A stretch of 42,430 bases of DNA from Zobellella denitrificans (GCF_002237365.1 NZ_NMUO01000025.1:1-42430), one strand, 5' to 3'. Positions 24,681-33,902 are shown, counted from the first letter of the stretch. Made by a program: numbers and translations. The notes: a model not told the origin generated them from the sequence alone.

Positions 24681-24709
24681 ATTATAGAGAAATGCGCGGC
24701 CAAAGCAAA
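24681..24709 (-). promoter_or_regulatory. pyrBI promoter
   Basis: A perfect TATAAT (plus-strand ATTATA at 24681-24686) lies 17 bp from a weak -35 TTTGCT (24704-24709). The start would be near 24674, about 26 nt before the leader ATG. Confidence 0.75.
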
Positions 24710-24776
24710 ATGGGGCGGCGGTTCCGTACCGGCGGTGAAAAGGTGAGCGAACGCGCCATAAGCCTCGAAAAAGCCC

Positions 24777-24804
24777 TTTACCTTTGAAAGCCGCCGGTTA
24801 TAAT
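24777..24804 (+). promoter_or_regulatory. tRNA-Trp promoter with GC-rich discriminator
   Basis: TTTACC (24777-24782), a 16-bp spacer and TATAAT (24799-24804) are followed by GCGCCTC before the tRNA at 24819. A GC-rich discriminator is typical of stable-RNA promoters under stringent (ppGpp) control. Confidence 0.75.
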
Positions 24805-24818
24805 GCGCCTCGTGTTGC

Positions 24819-24895
24819 AGGGGCATAGTTCCAATTGGTAGAACAGCGGTCTCCAAAACCGACGGTTGGGGGTTCGAATCCCTCTGCCCCTGCCA
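24819..24895 (+). tRNA. tRNA-Trp, anticodon CCA
   Basis: The acceptor arms AGGGGCA (24819-24825) and TGCCCCT (24885-24891) pair fully. The D-loop has TTGGTAGAAC, the anticodon loop is CTCCAAA with CCA anticodon, and the T-arm has GGTTCGAATCC. The discriminator G and an encoded CCA end the gene. The sequence closely resembles E. coli trpT. The first anticodon-stem pair is G-A, which I believe is also seen in other marine gammaproteobacteria. It has its own promoter and terminator. Confidence 0.97.
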
Positions 24896-24906
24896 ACTTC
24901 ACATAT

Positions 24907-24932
24907 AAAAGCCAGCTTCACGCTGGCTTTTT
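24907..24932 (+). terminator. intrinsic terminator of tRNA-Trp
   Basis: AAAAGCCAGC (24907-24916) pairs with GCTGGCTTTT (24922-24931) around TTCAC, with a T5 run. It lies 12 bp after the tRNA CCA. Confidence 0.92.
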
Positions 24933-24948
24933 GCGTTATGGAGTGGTT

Positions 24949-25326
24949 ATGACGCCGGTACAATCGCAACTGTGGCGACTGCTCAAACAGCCGGTGTGGC
25001 GCTGCAGCCACCCCGAGCGCCTGCCCCTGGCGCCCGCGCCCGACGCCGAACAGGCGAAGGTGCTGCTGGTGCTGGGCCAGGGCAAGACCCTGCCGGCGCG
25101 GCTCGAGTCCGATCTGCGCCTGGCCCTGGGGCCGGACGAGGCCCGTTTCCTTGTGATGGACGAAACGGCCTGGCGGGCCGCGGGTAGCCCGGTGGCGCCC
25201 GTCCTGCTCGGCCTCAACCTGACGGCGGCGGTGCAGGGCTTCGCCTGGCACGGCAGCCTGCCGCTGACCCCGGCGCACAAGCGCCAGCTCTGGAGCCGGT
25301 TATGCCACCTCTGTTCCGCGCCCTGA
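24949..25326 (+). CDS. holD: DNA polymerase III psi subunit
   Basis: The 125-residue protein resembles HolD in layout, including the N-terminal QSQLWRLLKQPVWRCSHPERL, a central LLVLGQGKTLP strand and the C-terminal LTPAHKRQLWSRLCHL (compare ARAALWQQICTYE in E. coli). HolD proteins diverge strongly, so position is important: rimI overlaps its 3' end by 25 bp, exactly the conserved holD-rimI pair. Psi links the clamp loader to chi and SSB at the replication fork. ATG 24949 follows GGAG by 5 nt, just after the tRNA terminator. Confidence 0.85.
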   Translation: MTPVQSQLWRLLKQPVWRCSHPERLPLAPAPDAEQAKVLLVLGQGKTLPARLESDLRLALGPDEARFLVMDETAWRAAGSPVAPVLLGLNLTAAVQGFAWHGSLPLTPAHKRQLWSRLCHLCSAP

Positions 25327-25745
25327 CGCCCGCCGATCTGGACGCCATGGTGGCGCTGGAGCAGGCCGCCCACCTCGCACCCTGGAGCCGGGAACAGCTG
25401 GCCGAGAGCCTGCATGGGCGCTACTTTTCCGGTGCCTTGTGGCAACAGGAGCAGTTGCTCGGCTTTTTTATCGCCGATGCGGTCATCGATGAAAGCACCC
25501 TGATGAATATCTGCATCGCACCCTTGTGGCAGGGTCAGGGTCTCGGCCGCCGGCTGCTGGAGCACTGGCTGGAAGAGTGCCGGCAGCGGCGGCTGGCCAT
25601 GGCCTGGCTGGAGGTAAGGGCCTCCAACCAGGCCGCCCTGGCCCTGTACCGGACGGCGGGCTTTGCCAAGGCCGGCCGGCGCAAGGACTATTACCGTGCC
25701 GGCGAGGGGCGGGAAGATGCCATCGTGATGCAAAAACCGTTGTAA
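25302..25745 (+). CDS. rimI: ribosomal protein S18-alanine N-acetyltransferase
   Basis: The 147-residue GNAT has the RimI pattern: FRALTPADLDAMVALEQAAHLAPWSREQL, then MNICIAPLWQGQGLGRRLLEHWLEE (acetyl-CoA loop) and WLEVRASNQAALALYRTAGFAKAGRRKDYY, ending in EDAIVMQKPL. It acetylates the N-terminal alanine of ribosomal protein S18. The start lies 25 bp inside the holD 3' end, indicating translational coupling. Confidence 0.95.
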   Translation: MPPLFRALTPADLDAMVALEQAAHLAPWSREQLAESLHGRYFSGALWQQEQLLGFFIADAVIDESTLMNICIAPLWQGQGLGRRLLEHWLEECRQRRLAMAWLEVRASNQAALALYRTAGFAKAGRRKDYYRAGEGREDAIVMQKPL

Positions 25746-25788
25746 GCTTCCATACTAAAAGGCAAATACTCTCACCAGGGACGGAACC

Positions 25789-26790
25789 ATGAGAGGCTCA
25801 AGGATTTGCCTGCTGGCCACGGCGCTGCTGTGGCCGCTGGTGTCGGACGCCAACATCTACCGTTATCGGGACGCCGCCGGCGTGGTGCACTATACCGATA
25901 ATCGCCTGCATGCCGTGCAGTATTCCAACGACCGCTGGAGCCAGGACGCCGTCAACCGCGACGCCGTGCTGGTGCGGGTGGTGGAAAAGCCCGATGGCCA
26001 CTATTTCTTCGCCCTCAACCGGCTGCCTTCCCGGGCCGAGCTGACCTTTCGCTTTACCCGCCAGGAAAACGTGCAGATCCCGGACGAGATGCAGCAGGTG
26101 ATCCGGCTGCCGCCGCGGGAAGAAAAGTTTGTGGGCAAGCTCACCGCCAGGGGCCCCGGCGCCTGGCGCTACGACTATGGCTTTGCCTACACCGGCAACG
26201 AGCTGCGGCCGTCGCCCAGCGCCGCCAAGGTGCAGAAAATAGCCGGCTCCACCATAGTGAAGCCCGCGCCCGTGTCCTGGCAGCGGCCATCGACCCCTTC
26301 CTACTTTCCCCAGGCGGTGGACCTGAGCTCGCCGGTGGCCGGGCGCTACCGGGTGTCCCAGGGCTTCAACGGCGAGTTCAGCCACAACAGGCCTGCCAAC
26401 CGCTACGCCCTGGACATCGCCCTGCCAATCGGCACGCCGCTGTATGCCACCCGCGACGGTGTGGTGGCGGCGGCGGTGGACAGCCATGTGGGCGGCGGAT
26501 TGAGGGCGGAATACCGGGGCAAGACCAATTACCTGCGGCTGCGCCACGACGACGGCACCATGACCCTCTATGCCCATTTGCACACCGGCTCTTTGCTGGT
26601 GAAGAAGGGCGACAGGGTCAGGGCGGGGCAGCGGGTGGCGGCATCCGGCAACACCGGCTACAGCTCGGGGCCGCACTTGCATCTGGCGGTGCAGGTGTAC
26701 AACAACGGCCGGGTCGAATCCATTCCCTTCACTCTGCAGGGCAGCTTTCCCAAGGTAGGCTCCTGGCTGCTGGCCCAGGGCTCCGAATAG
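25789..26790 (+). CDS. secreted M23 (lysostaphin-like) metallopeptidase with DUF4124-type N-terminus
   Basis: The 333-residue protein has a signal peptide (residues 1-21, ending SDA-N). A DUF4124-like segment (IYRYRDAAGVVHYTDNRL) follows, then a beta-rich middle and a C-terminal M23 domain. The zinc motifs are intact: H-x(8)-D in FSHNRPANRYALDIA, the LYAHLHTG loop and GPHLHL. M23 enzymes cut peptidoglycan cross-bridges in the periplasm. The ATG at 25789 is preceded by CAGGGACGG. It is probably monocistronic, since the gap to the next gene is 236 bp and AT-rich. Confidence 0.9.
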   Translation: MRGSRICLLATALLWPLVSDANIYRYRDAAGVVHYTDNRLHAVQYSNDRWSQDAVNRDAVLVRVVEKPDGHYFFALNRLPSRAELTFRFTRQENVQIPDEMQQVIRLPPREEKFVGKLTARGPGAWRYDYGFAYTGNELRPSPSAAKVQKIAGSTIVKPAPVSWQRPSTPSYFPQAVDLSSPVAGRYRVSQGFNGEFSHNRPANRYALDIALPIGTPLYATRDGVVAAAVDSHVGGGLRAEYRGKTNYLRLRHDDGTMTLYAHLHTGSLLVKKGDRVRAGQRVAASGNTGYSSGPHLHLAVQVYNNGRVESIPFTLQGSFPKVGSWLLAQGSE

Positions 26791-27026
26791 AGCAATAACG
26801 TAAAAGTGAGGAAAGGGATTAAATATGGCATTTGGTTCCTGAATGAAATATGAACCTGCTGCAAATTATTTTTATGAAGTTATGGTCTGAATTATTTTTA
26901 AATATTGGTTTTTAATACTGAATGTAACTGTCTTTCGATAAAAAAATCAGTTGCTTTATGCTGTTTGCTATGGCTTTTTACTTGCCTTTTCCACATATTG
27001 ACGAAGTAAAAAGGCAGGATAACAAG

Positions 27027-28322
27027 ATGGCAGAGTTAGTCGAGGTGGCGGAAAGCGGCTCACGCAGCATAAGCCACTACATGCGGGTATTGGGCCCCGG
27101 CATTCTGGGCGCCGCCGCCGCCATCGGCGGCTCCCACCTGGTGGCCTCCACCCAGGCCGGCGCCATCTACGGCTGGCAACTGGTGGGGCTTATCGTGCTC
27201 GTCAACCTGCTGAAGTATCCCTTCTTCCAGATCGGCGCCCGCTACACCATGGCGGCGGACGAGACCCTGATCCAGGGCTACGACCGCATCGGCCGGGGCT
27301 ATCTCTACCTGTTTACCGCCCTCAATATCTTTGCTTCCGTGGTCAGCACCGCCGGGGTGGCCATGCTGTGCGGCAGCATACTGGGCCTCTTTATCGGCGA
27401 CAGCCTGAGCGTGACCCAGCTCAGCATGATAGTGCTGGCCGGCTCCCTGGTGTTCCTGATCACCGGCCACTACAAGACCCTGGACCGGGTGACCAAGTGG
27501 ATTATCGTCGGCCTGGCCATTGCCACCGTCACGGCGGTGTTTATCGCCCTCAACCAGGGCGGCGTGGCCACTCCCGACTTCGTGGCGCCCAGTCCCTGGA
27601 ACCTGGCGGCGGTGGGCTTTCTGGTGGCGCTGATGGGCTGGATGCCGGCGCCCATCGAACTCTCTTCCTGGAACAGCGTCTGGCTCAGGCAGAAGAAAAA
27701 GGCCCTGGGCGATGAGCTTGATTACAAGGGCGCCCTGGTCGACTTCAACGTGGGCTACATCACCTCCACCCTGCTGGCCATCGCCTTCGTCGCCCTCGGC
27801 GCCCTGGTGCTGCACGGCAGCGGCGAGAGCCTGGCCACTTCCGGCATTGCCTTCGCCCACCAACTGGTGAACGTGTACGCCAGCGTCATGGGCGACTGGA
27901 GCCGCTGGCTGATCGCGCTGATCGCCTTCCTGTGCATGTTCTCCACCACCGTCACCGTGCTGGACGGCTACAGCCGCGCCCTGAGCGAGTGCTTTGTGCA
28001 GCTGAGCCAGCAGAAAGGCAGCGGCCCGACCGGCCACGGCGCCCGCTATACCTACCCGCTGATGGTGGTGATGGGGCTGGTGGGGGCCTTGATCATCATG
28101 TTCTTCAAGGGGGCCCTGCTGGCCATGCTGGAGTTCGCCATGATCTCCGCCTTTATCAGCGCCCTGGTGTTCGCCTGGCTGAACTACCGGCTGATGAAAC
28201 TGCCGGTGGTGCCGGAACGTTACCGCCTGGGCGGCGCCATGGTGGCCCTGAGCTGGGCCGGCATCCTGTTCTTCGCCGGTTTCAACCTGCTGTTCGGTTA
28301 CTGGTATCTGTTCGTCAAATAA
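27027..28322 (+). CDS. atypical NRAMP-like metal ion transporter
   Basis: This 431-residue, about 11-helix protein has the NRAMP fold opening (RVLGPGILGAAAAIGGSHLVASTQAGAIYGW). The canonical metal-site residues are absent: helix 1 has IGGSH (about residues 33-37) instead of DPGN, and helix 6 has MGWMPAPIELSSW (about 203-215) instead of the MPH motif. It thus belongs to a divergent NRAMP-related group annotated only as divalent metal cation transporter, with unknown substrate. ATG 27027 follows AAGGCAGGA. An in-frame ATG at 26958 is unlikely. The AT-rich 236-bp leader (26791-27026) contrasts with the GC-rich gene and must hold the promoter. Confidence 0.85.
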   Translation: MAELVEVAESGSRSISHYMRVLGPGILGAAAAIGGSHLVASTQAGAIYGWQLVGLIVLVNLLKYPFFQIGARYTMAADETLIQGYDRIGRGYLYLFTALNIFASVVSTAGVAMLCGSILGLFIGDSLSVTQLSMIVLAGSLVFLITGHYKTLDRVTKWIIVGLAIATVTAVFIALNQGGVATPDFVAPSPWNLAAVGFLVALMGWMPAPIELSSWNSVWLRQKKKALGDELDYKGALVDFNVGYITSTLLAIAFVALGALVLHGSGESLATSGIAFAHQLVNVYASVMGDWSRWLIALIAFLCMFSTTVTVLDGYSRALSECFVQLSQQKGSGPTGHGARYTYPLMVVMGLVGALIIMFFKGALLAMLEFAMISAFISALVFAWLNYRLMKLPVVPERYRLGGAMVALSWAGILFFAGFNLLFGYWYLFVK

Positions 28323-28374
28323 GACCACCTGGCCCTGTACTGCTATGGGGAATCATGGCTGGTGAGGAGATGGC

Positions 28375-29202
28375 ATGTCGTTCTTTAGCCGGCTGAGGGG
28401 CTGGTTCGGGCAAGGGAGCGGGGCGGCAGAGGAACTGCCCTGGCGGGAGGTGCTGGACCAGCTCCCCATACTGCAGAGCCTGGCGGCAGAGGAGCAGGCC
28501 CGCCTGTGCGAGCTGGCGGCCCATCTGCTGGCGCGCAAGACCCTGACCCTGCTCGGGGTGGAACTCGCCCCGGAAGAGCGGGCCGCCCTGGCGCTGCAGG
28601 CGGCGCTGCCCATACTGCACCTCGACCTGCAGTGGTACCGGGGCTTTCGCGAGATCATCGTCATCCCCGAGCCGGTGACCCGGCGGGAGTCGGTGCAGGA
28701 CGAGTTTGGCCTGGTCAGCGAGGTGGAGGAAGAGCACGCCGGCGAGTCCTGGCAGCAGGGCCCCCTGGTGCTGGCCTGGAGCGAACTGTGCCAGGACGGC
28801 GGCTGGGACGGCTACAACCTGGTGATCCACGAACTGGCCCACAAGATGGACATGCTGGGGGGCGATGCCGATGGCGTGCCGCCCATGCGCCCCGGCATGG
28901 ACATGGGGTCCTGGCGCGCCGACTTCCAGGCTGCGTTCGATTCCCTCTGCCGGCAGCTGGAGCGCGACGAGGAGCCGCCCATCGATCCCTATGCCGCCAC
29001 CCATCCGGCCGAATTCCTGGCGGTGGCCTGTGAACTGTTCTTTACCCGGCCGCGCCAGCTGGCGGCCGCCTACCCGGCGGTGCATCGCCAACTGGCGGCC
29101 CTGTTCGGGCAGGATCCCCTGCCGCGTCAGCCGCAAGAAGAAGATGAAGACCAGGCTGGCCGACCTCATCCGGCCGAGCGCCATCCCCCGGAGATCTTGT
29201 AG
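28375..29202 (+). CDS. mtfA: Mlc titration factor A-like zinc peptidase
   Basis: The 275-residue protein matches the MtfA family (DUF980). It has the zinc-binding HELAHKMD motif (His152, Glu153, His156) in GYNLVIHELAHKMDMLGG, the IIVIPEPVTRRE and GPLVLAWSEL strands, and the distal THPAEFLAVACELFFTRP helix supplying the third ligand. MtfA binds and inactivates the glucose repressor Mlc in E. coli and has aminopeptidase activity. The last ~25 residues are a charged tail. It lies 52 bp after the NRAMP-like gene with GTGAGGAGA before the ATG, so co-transcription is possible. Confidence 0.92.
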   Translation: MSFFSRLRGWFGQGSGAAEELPWREVLDQLPILQSLAAEEQARLCELAAHLLARKTLTLLGVELAPEERAALALQAALPILHLDLQWYRGFREIIVIPEPVTRRESVQDEFGLVSEVEEEHAGESWQQGPLVLAWSELCQDGGWDGYNLVIHELAHKMDMLGGDADGVPPMRPGMDMGSWRADFQAAFDSLCRQLERDEEPPIDPYAATHPAEFLAVACELFFTRPRQLAAAYPAVHRQLAALFGQDPLPRQPQEEDEDQAGRPHPAERHPPEIL

Positions 29203-29734
29203 GGTCGAATGTCGTCGACCAACCCCGGCATCGGTGGCGAAGGTCCACTCCCGGCCTCGACGCGGGTCAGGTGCGGCCATGACCATGCCGATCCCCTGAT
29301 GGGGCTCCCGGCCCCCTTTGGCTACCCAGTCGCGGGTTATGTGATCCTGCTCGCTAAACCACCACTTTGCGGCTCACCGATAAGTGATACTTTAGTGATT
29401 GAAAGCCACAGCCTATTAAGGTTCGAGGAAAGATCAATTTATCTTTTTCCTTGGGAGCCAGTATAGTGCCTCAGGTGCTGTTTCTTTCTTACGCTATCTT
29501 CCCCTCAATGCTCATCATCTGGTGGGTATCGCCGGGGTTTCGACGTTAATAATGTTAAAAGGTATAACGGCGTCGTTTTGATATAAGTGGAAGATTTAGC
29601 GCTGTTGTAAAAGAACGTAATTAGGCTGGAGCAACAAAGGCAAGGCTGCCTGGCAGTTGAAGGAACAGCTTGCCCGAAACCGGATATGCCTCGTCGGTAG
29701 CCGGTGTGATATCAACACTAATCAGGGAATTATT
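29203..29734. other. 532-bp intergenic region upstream of pntA
   Basis: No convincing gene is present. A small stem GGTCGA/TCGACC lies at 29203-29220, too weak and without U-tract to call a terminator. From about 29390 the sequence becomes markedly AT-rich and should hold the pntAB promoter. One candidate is TATAAC at 29562-29567, preceded by TTCGAC 18 bp upstream. The pntA ATG is preceded by a weak ATCAGGGAA. Confidence 0.5.
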
Positions 29735-31261
29735 ATGTTAATTGGAATTCCAAGGGAAACGCTTAGCGGCGAGACGCGGGTGGCGGCGACCCCCAAGTCG
29801 GTCGAACAGCTGCGTAAACTGGGTTTTGAGGTCTGCATCGAGCAGGGTGCGGGCGTCAAGGCCAGCTTCGAGGATGCGGCCTACCAGGCCGCCGGTGCCA
29901 AGCTGGTGGGCGCCGACGAGGTCTGGCAATCCGCCATCATCTACAAGGTCAACGCCCCCACCGCCGACGAAATCGAGCGGCTGCAGGCCGGCACCACCCT
30001 GGTCAGCTTTATCTGGCCGGCGCAAAACCCCGAGCTGGTGGAAAAACTCAAGGCCAAGGGCGTGACCGTGATGGCCATGGACATGGTGCCGCGTATTTCC
30101 CGCGCCCAGTCCCTGGATGCCCTGTCTTCCATGGCCAACATCGCCGGCTACCGTGCCGTGGTGGAAGCCGCCCATGAGTTTGGCCGCTTCTTCACCGGCC
30201 AGATCACCGCCGCCGGCAAGGTGCCGCCCGCCAAGGTGCTGGTGATCGGCGCCGGCGTGGCCGGCCTGGCCGCCATCGGTGCCGCCGGCTCCCTGGGCGC
30301 CATTGTCCGCGCCTTCGACACCCGCCCCGAGGTAAAAGAGCAGATCAACTCCATGGGCGCCGAGTTCCTCGAACTCGACTACGAAGAAGAGGCCGACTCT
30401 TCCGACGGTTACGCCAAGGAGATGAGCAAGGCCTTTATCGATGCCGAAATGGCGCTGTTCATGGCCCAGGCCAAGGAAGTGGACATCATCATCACCACGG
30501 CGCTTATCCCCGGCAAGCCCGCGCCCAAGCTGATCACCGCCGAGATGGTGGCGGCCATGAACCCGGGTTCGGTGATCGTGGACCTGGCGGCCCAGAACGG
30601 CGGTAACTGCGAGCTGACCAAGCCCGGCGAGCTGTTCGTGTCCGACAACGGCGTCAAGATCATCGGCTACACCGACCTCAACGGCCGCCTGCCCACCCAG
30701 TCCTCCACCCTCTACGCCACCAACCTGGTCAACCTGGCCAAGCTGCTGTGCAAGGAGAAGGACGGCAACATCAAGGTCGACTTCGAGGACGTGGTGCTGC
30801 GCAACATGACGGTGGTGAAGGACGGTGAAGTCACCTTCCCGCCGCCCGCCATCAGCGTGTCCGCCGCGCCCAAGGCCAAGGCCGCGGCCCAGCCGGCCGC
30901 CGAACCCCATGCCAAAAAGCCGAGCAACCTCAAGTATTACCTGGGCGGCGCCGGCGTGGTGCTGTTCGCCTGGCTGTCGGCGGTGGCGCCGGCCGAGTTC
31001 CTGTCCCATTTCACCGTCTTCGTGCTGGCCTGCATCGTGGGCTACTACGTGATCTGGAACGTGTCCCACTCGCTGCACACCCCGCTGATGTCGGTCACCA
31101 ACGCCATTTCCGGGATCATCGTGGTCGGGGCCCTGTCCCAGGTGGGAACCGGTGGTTTCGTCACCTTCCTCGCCTTTATCGCGGTACTGATCGCCTCCAT
31201 CAACGTGTTTGGCGGCTTTACCGTAACCCACCGTATGCTGAAGATGTTTAGAAAGGGCTAA
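29735..31261 (+). CDS. pntA: NAD(P) transhydrogenase subunit alpha
   Basis: The 508-residue protein begins [26 protein letters not shown] and matches E. coli PntA throughout: the NAD(H)-binding domain I ([64 protein letters not shown]), a Pro/Ala-rich linker at about 385-415, and four C-terminal membrane helices (domain II). With PntB it couples proton entry to NADPH formation from NADH at the inner membrane. ATG 29735 gives the family length. An in-frame ATG at 29657 adds a non-homologous tail. It is 4 bp from pntB. Confidence 0.97.
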   Translation: MLIGIPRETLSGETRVAATPKSVEQLRKLGFEVCIEQGAGVKASFEDAAYQAAGAKLVGADEVWQSAIIYKVNAPTADEIERLQAGTTLVSFIWPAQNPELVEKLKAKGVTVMAMDMVPRISRAQSLDALSSMANIAGYRAVVEAAHEFGRFFTGQITAAGKVPPAKVLVIGAGVAGLAAIGAAGSLGAIVRAFDTRPEVKEQINSMGAEFLELDYEEEADSSDGYAKEMSKAFIDAEMALFMAQAKEVDIIITTALIPGKPAPKLITAEMVAAMNPGSVIVDLAAQNGGNCELTKPGELFVSDNGVKIIGYTDLNGRLPTQSSTLYATNLVNLAKLLCKEKDGNIKVDFEDVVLRNMTVVKDGEVTFPPPAISVSAAPKAKAAAQPAAEPHAKKPSNLKYYLGGAGVVLFAWLSAVAPAEFLSHFTVFVLACIVGYYVIWNVSHSLHTPLMSVTNAISGIIVVGALSQVGTGGFVTFLAFIAVLIASINVFGGFTVTHRMLKMFRKG

Positions 31262-31265
31262 TGGA

Positions 31266-32642
31266 ATGTCACAAGGACTTGTAACTGCGTCTTATATTAT
31301 CGCCGCCGTGTGCTTCATTCTGAGCCTGGCGGGTCTGTCCAAGCAGGAATCGGCCAAGGCCGGTAACTGGTACGGTGTGGCGGGCATGACCATCGCCCTG
31401 CTGGCCACCATCTTCAATCCCGAGGTCACCGGCCTGGGCTGGATCGTCGTGGCCATGGCCATCGGTGCCGCCATCGGTATCCGCTTCGCACTGAAAGTGG
31501 AAATGACCGAAATGCCGGAACTGATCGCCATACTGCACAGCTTCGTGGGCCTGGCGGCGGTGTTCGTGGGTTATAACACCTACATCGACCATGAAGAGAT
31601 GTTCGGCGCCATGCTGAACATTCACAACACCGAAGTCTTCCTCGGCGTGTTCATCGGTGCCGTCACCTTCACCGGCTCCATCGTCGCCTTCTGCAAGCTG
31701 CGCGGCCTGGTCTCTTCCAAGCCGCTGATGCTGCCGCACCGCCACAAGCTGAACCTGCTGGCGGTGGTGGTGTCCGCCCTGCTGCTGATCTGGTTCGTCA
31801 AGGTGGAAGGCTCCACCTTCGCCCTGCTGGTGATGACCCTGATCGCCCTGGCCTTCGGCTGGCACCTGGTGGCCAGCATCGGCGGCGCCGACATGCCGGT
31901 GGTGATCTCCATGCTCAACTCCTACTCCGGCTGGGCCGCGGCGGCGGCGGGCTTTATGCTCTCCAACGACCTGCTGATCGTCGTCGGCGCCCTGGTGGGA
32001 TCAAGCGGTGCCATCCTGTCCTACATCATGTGCCGGGCCATGAACCGCTCCTTCGTGTCTGTTATCGCCGGCGGCTTCGGCTCCGACGGTGCCGTGAGCA
32101 GCGGTGCAGAGGAAGACGGCGAGTACACCGAGGTGAACGCCGAGGACGTGGCCGAAATGCTGAAGAACTCCAGCTCGGTGATCATCACCCCCGGATACGG
32201 CATGGCGGTGGCCCAGGCCCAGTACCCGGTGGCGGATCTGGTGTCCAAGCTGCGCGCGGCCGGCGTCAAGGTGCGCTTCGGCATCCACCCGGTGGCGGGT
32301 CGTCTGCCCGGCCACATGAACGTGCTGCTGGCCGAGGCCAAGGTGCCTTACGACGTAGTGCTGGAAATGGACGAGATCAACGACGACTTCGACGACACCG
32401 ACACCGTGCTGGTGATCGGCGCCAACGACACCGTCAACCCGGCCGCCAACGAAGACCCGGCCAGCCCCATCGCCGGCATGCCGGTGCTGGAAGTGTGGAA
32501 GGCCCAGCAGGTGGTGGTGTTCAAGCGTTCCATGAACACCGGCTACGCCGGGGTGCAGAACCCGCTGTTCTTCCGCGAAAACAGCGTCATGCTGTTCGGC
32601 GACGCCAAAGACAGCGTGGACAATATCCTGAAAGCGCTGTAA
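31266..32642 (+). CDS. pntB: NAD(P) transhydrogenase subunit beta
   Basis: The 458-residue protein has the membrane domain II part, with helices such as [16 protein letters not shown] and the [16 protein letters not shown] region. It also has the NADP(H)-binding domain III, with [64 protein letters not shown] and [17 protein letters not shown]. It matches E. coli PntB at full length. It ends the pntAB operon, with an intrinsic terminator 30 bp downstream. Confidence 0.97.
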   Translation: MSQGLVTASYIIAAVCFILSLAGLSKQESAKAGNWYGVAGMTIALLATIFNPEVTGLGWIVVAMAIGAAIGIRFALKVEMTEMPELIAILHSFVGLAAVFVGYNTYIDHEEMFGAMLNIHNTEVFLGVFIGAVTFTGSIVAFCKLRGLVSSKPLMLPHRHKLNLLAVVVSALLLIWFVKVEGSTFALLVMTLIALAFGWHLVASIGGADMPVVISMLNSYSGWAAAAAGFMLSNDLLIVVGALVGSSGAILSYIMCRAMNRSFVSVIAGGFGSDGAVSSGAEEDGEYTEVNAEDVAEMLKNSSSVIITPGYGMAVAQAQYPVADLVSKLRAAGVKVRFGIHPVAGRLPGHMNVLLAEAKVPYDVVLEMDEINDDFDDTDTVLVIGANDTVNPAANEDPASPIAGMPVLEVWKAQQVVVFKRSMNTGYAGVQNPLFFRENSVMLFGDAKDSVDNILKAL

Positions 32643-32671
32643 GCCGTTGCAGACTGACTGTCAACGATAAA

Positions 32672-32693
32672 AAAGGGAGCTTCGGCTCCCTTT
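32672..32693 (+). terminator. pntAB terminator
   Basis: AAAGGGAGC (32672-32680), a TTCG loop and GCTCCCTTT (32685-32693) form a 9-bp stem with a short U-run (TTTGTTGT). The A-run before the stem allows bidirectional action. It marks the boundary to the low-GC accessory segment. Confidence 0.88.
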
Positions 32694-32758
32694 GTTGTAT
32701 TTATAGCTGTCCCTGCTATTATCTAATGGTTATGTTTCTTGTGCACGGAAGCTGGCCT

Positions 32759-33574
32759 ATGTTTAATCCGAGACTTGTAGCTAAAATAGAAACAGAAGAA
32801 CCTACCCGTCGTTTGGCTGTTTTAATTGATGCAGATAATGCTCAAGCGGCAGTTATCGAGGGGCTTTTAGCAGAAATTGCCAGTTTTGGTGAGGCAACAG
32901 TTAAGCGAATTTATGGTGATTTCACATCACCTACCAGTGCTCAATGGAAAAAGGTGCTTAATAAATACGCAATAAAGCCTGTTCAGCAGTTTGCTTATAC
33001 TACCGGTAAAAATGCGACAGATAGCACCTTGATTATTGATGCTATGGATTTATTGTATACACGGCGATTTGATGGGTTCTGTCTTGTATCAAGTGATAGT
33101 GATTTTACTGGGCTGGCACTAAGAATTCGTGAAGAAGGACTAGATGTTTTGGGTTTCGGTGAGCAAAAAACACCAGAGGCCTTCAGGAATGCTTGTCATA
33201 AGTTTCTTTTTACAGAAGTGCTGAGGCCTGCAGTTCCGATGATGCTAGCTGACTCTTTTGTCGAAATAAGCCATGAGCGTCAAAGTGGGAATGGTGCTGA
33301 ACTTAAGTCCAATATGGAGGTGAGTGGTGCATCACATCCATTTCCTCATAGTTTTGTTTTGGAAGCGCTTGAAAAAGCGAGTGATGATAGTGGTTGGGCT
33401 CATCTTGGAACATTTGGTAGCTATTTGACAAAATTACAACCTGATTTTGATTCTAGGCATTATGGCTTCAAAAAGCTTAGTGATTTGGTTAAATCAAAGA
33501 CAGAGCTTTTTTGTTGTGAAGAGCGATTATCTCCTGGCTCTGATGCAAAAATTTTATATGTTAAAGGAAGGTGA
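32759..33574 (+). CDS. NYN-domain putative RNase with C-terminal OST-HTH/LOTUS domain
   Basis: The 271-residue protein has an N-terminal NYN (PIN-like) nuclease domain with the acidic metal-site residues in LAVLIDADNAQ (Asp24, Asp26), DSTLIIDAMDLLYT and LVSSDSDFTGLALRIREEG (Asp113, Asp115). A C-terminal OST-HTH domain follows (about 203-265: FVLEALEKASDDSGWAHLGTFGSYLTKLQPDF...YGFKKLSDLVKS), a fold that binds RNA. This pairing suggests an RNA-cleaving or RNA-binding protein. The gene is distinctly AT-rich against its >60% GC neighbours and sits alone right after the pntAB terminator, consistent with horizontal transfer. ATG 32759 follows GGAAG. In-frame ATGs at 32726 and 32732 are alternatives. 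Confidence 0.88.
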   Translation: MFNPRLVAKIETEEPTRRLAVLIDADNAQAAVIEGLLAEIASFGEATVKRIYGDFTSPTSAQWKKVLNKYAIKPVQQFAYTTGKNATDSTLIIDAMDLLYTRRFDGFCLVSSDSDFTGLALRIREEGLDVLGFGEQKTPEAFRNACHKFLFTEVLRPAVPMMLADSFVEISHERQSGNGAELKSNMEVSGASHPFPHSFVLEALEKASDDSGWAHLGTFGSYLTKLQPDFDSRHYGFKKLSDLVKSKTELFCCEERLSPGSDAKILYVKGR

Positions 33575-33660
33575 TTTAGACAGGATCCCGTACTGACATA
33601 ATCAAAGTGGCCGGGATATAGAAGAGTCTTTTCCTGGCTACGCATTACTCCTTAAAAACC

Positions 33661-33900
33661 TCACCCCTCCTTCACTATGCTGGCCAGTCCTTTGGACTGG
33701 CTTTCCAGCAATCGGGTAATGCCCTGCAAGTCGGTCTCGTAGGCGGCCATCCGGCGGCTGGTGGCCAGGGTCTGCCCGGCCACGGCGTCGCCGGCCTGGC
33801 CCAGGGAGTGCAGGGCCTGTTGCTGGCTGCGGGTGGAGAGTTCGCGTACCTCCTGGGCCACCATCGCGAAGCCCCGGCCGTGCTCGCCGACGCGGGCCTG
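33661..33900 (-). pseudogene. decayed 3' end of a methyl-accepting chemotaxis protein gene
   Basis: The minus strand encodes ARVGEHGRGFAMVAQEVRELSTRS joined directly to QQQALHSLGQAGDAVAGQTLATSRRMAAYE...GLASIVKEG. This is the C-terminus of the intact MCP at 37873-39324 with 55 codons missing in frame. In the intact gene a 10-bp repeat GCTGCGGGTG lies at 38047-38056 and 38212-38221, exactly 165 bp apart. The remnant keeps one copy (33826-33835), so slippage between repeats explains the loss. The 5' side is cut abruptly near 33900 where the IS30 remnant begins. It is not functional. Confidence 0.9.
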
Positions 33901-33902
33901 CC

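Noticed and set aside
24844-24865. G-A mismatch at the top of the tRNA-Trp anticodon stem as sign of a pseudo-tRNA
   Set aside because: All other stems, the discriminator and CCA are intact, and similar tRNA-Trp genes in related gammaproteobacteria show, to my recollection, the same mismatch.
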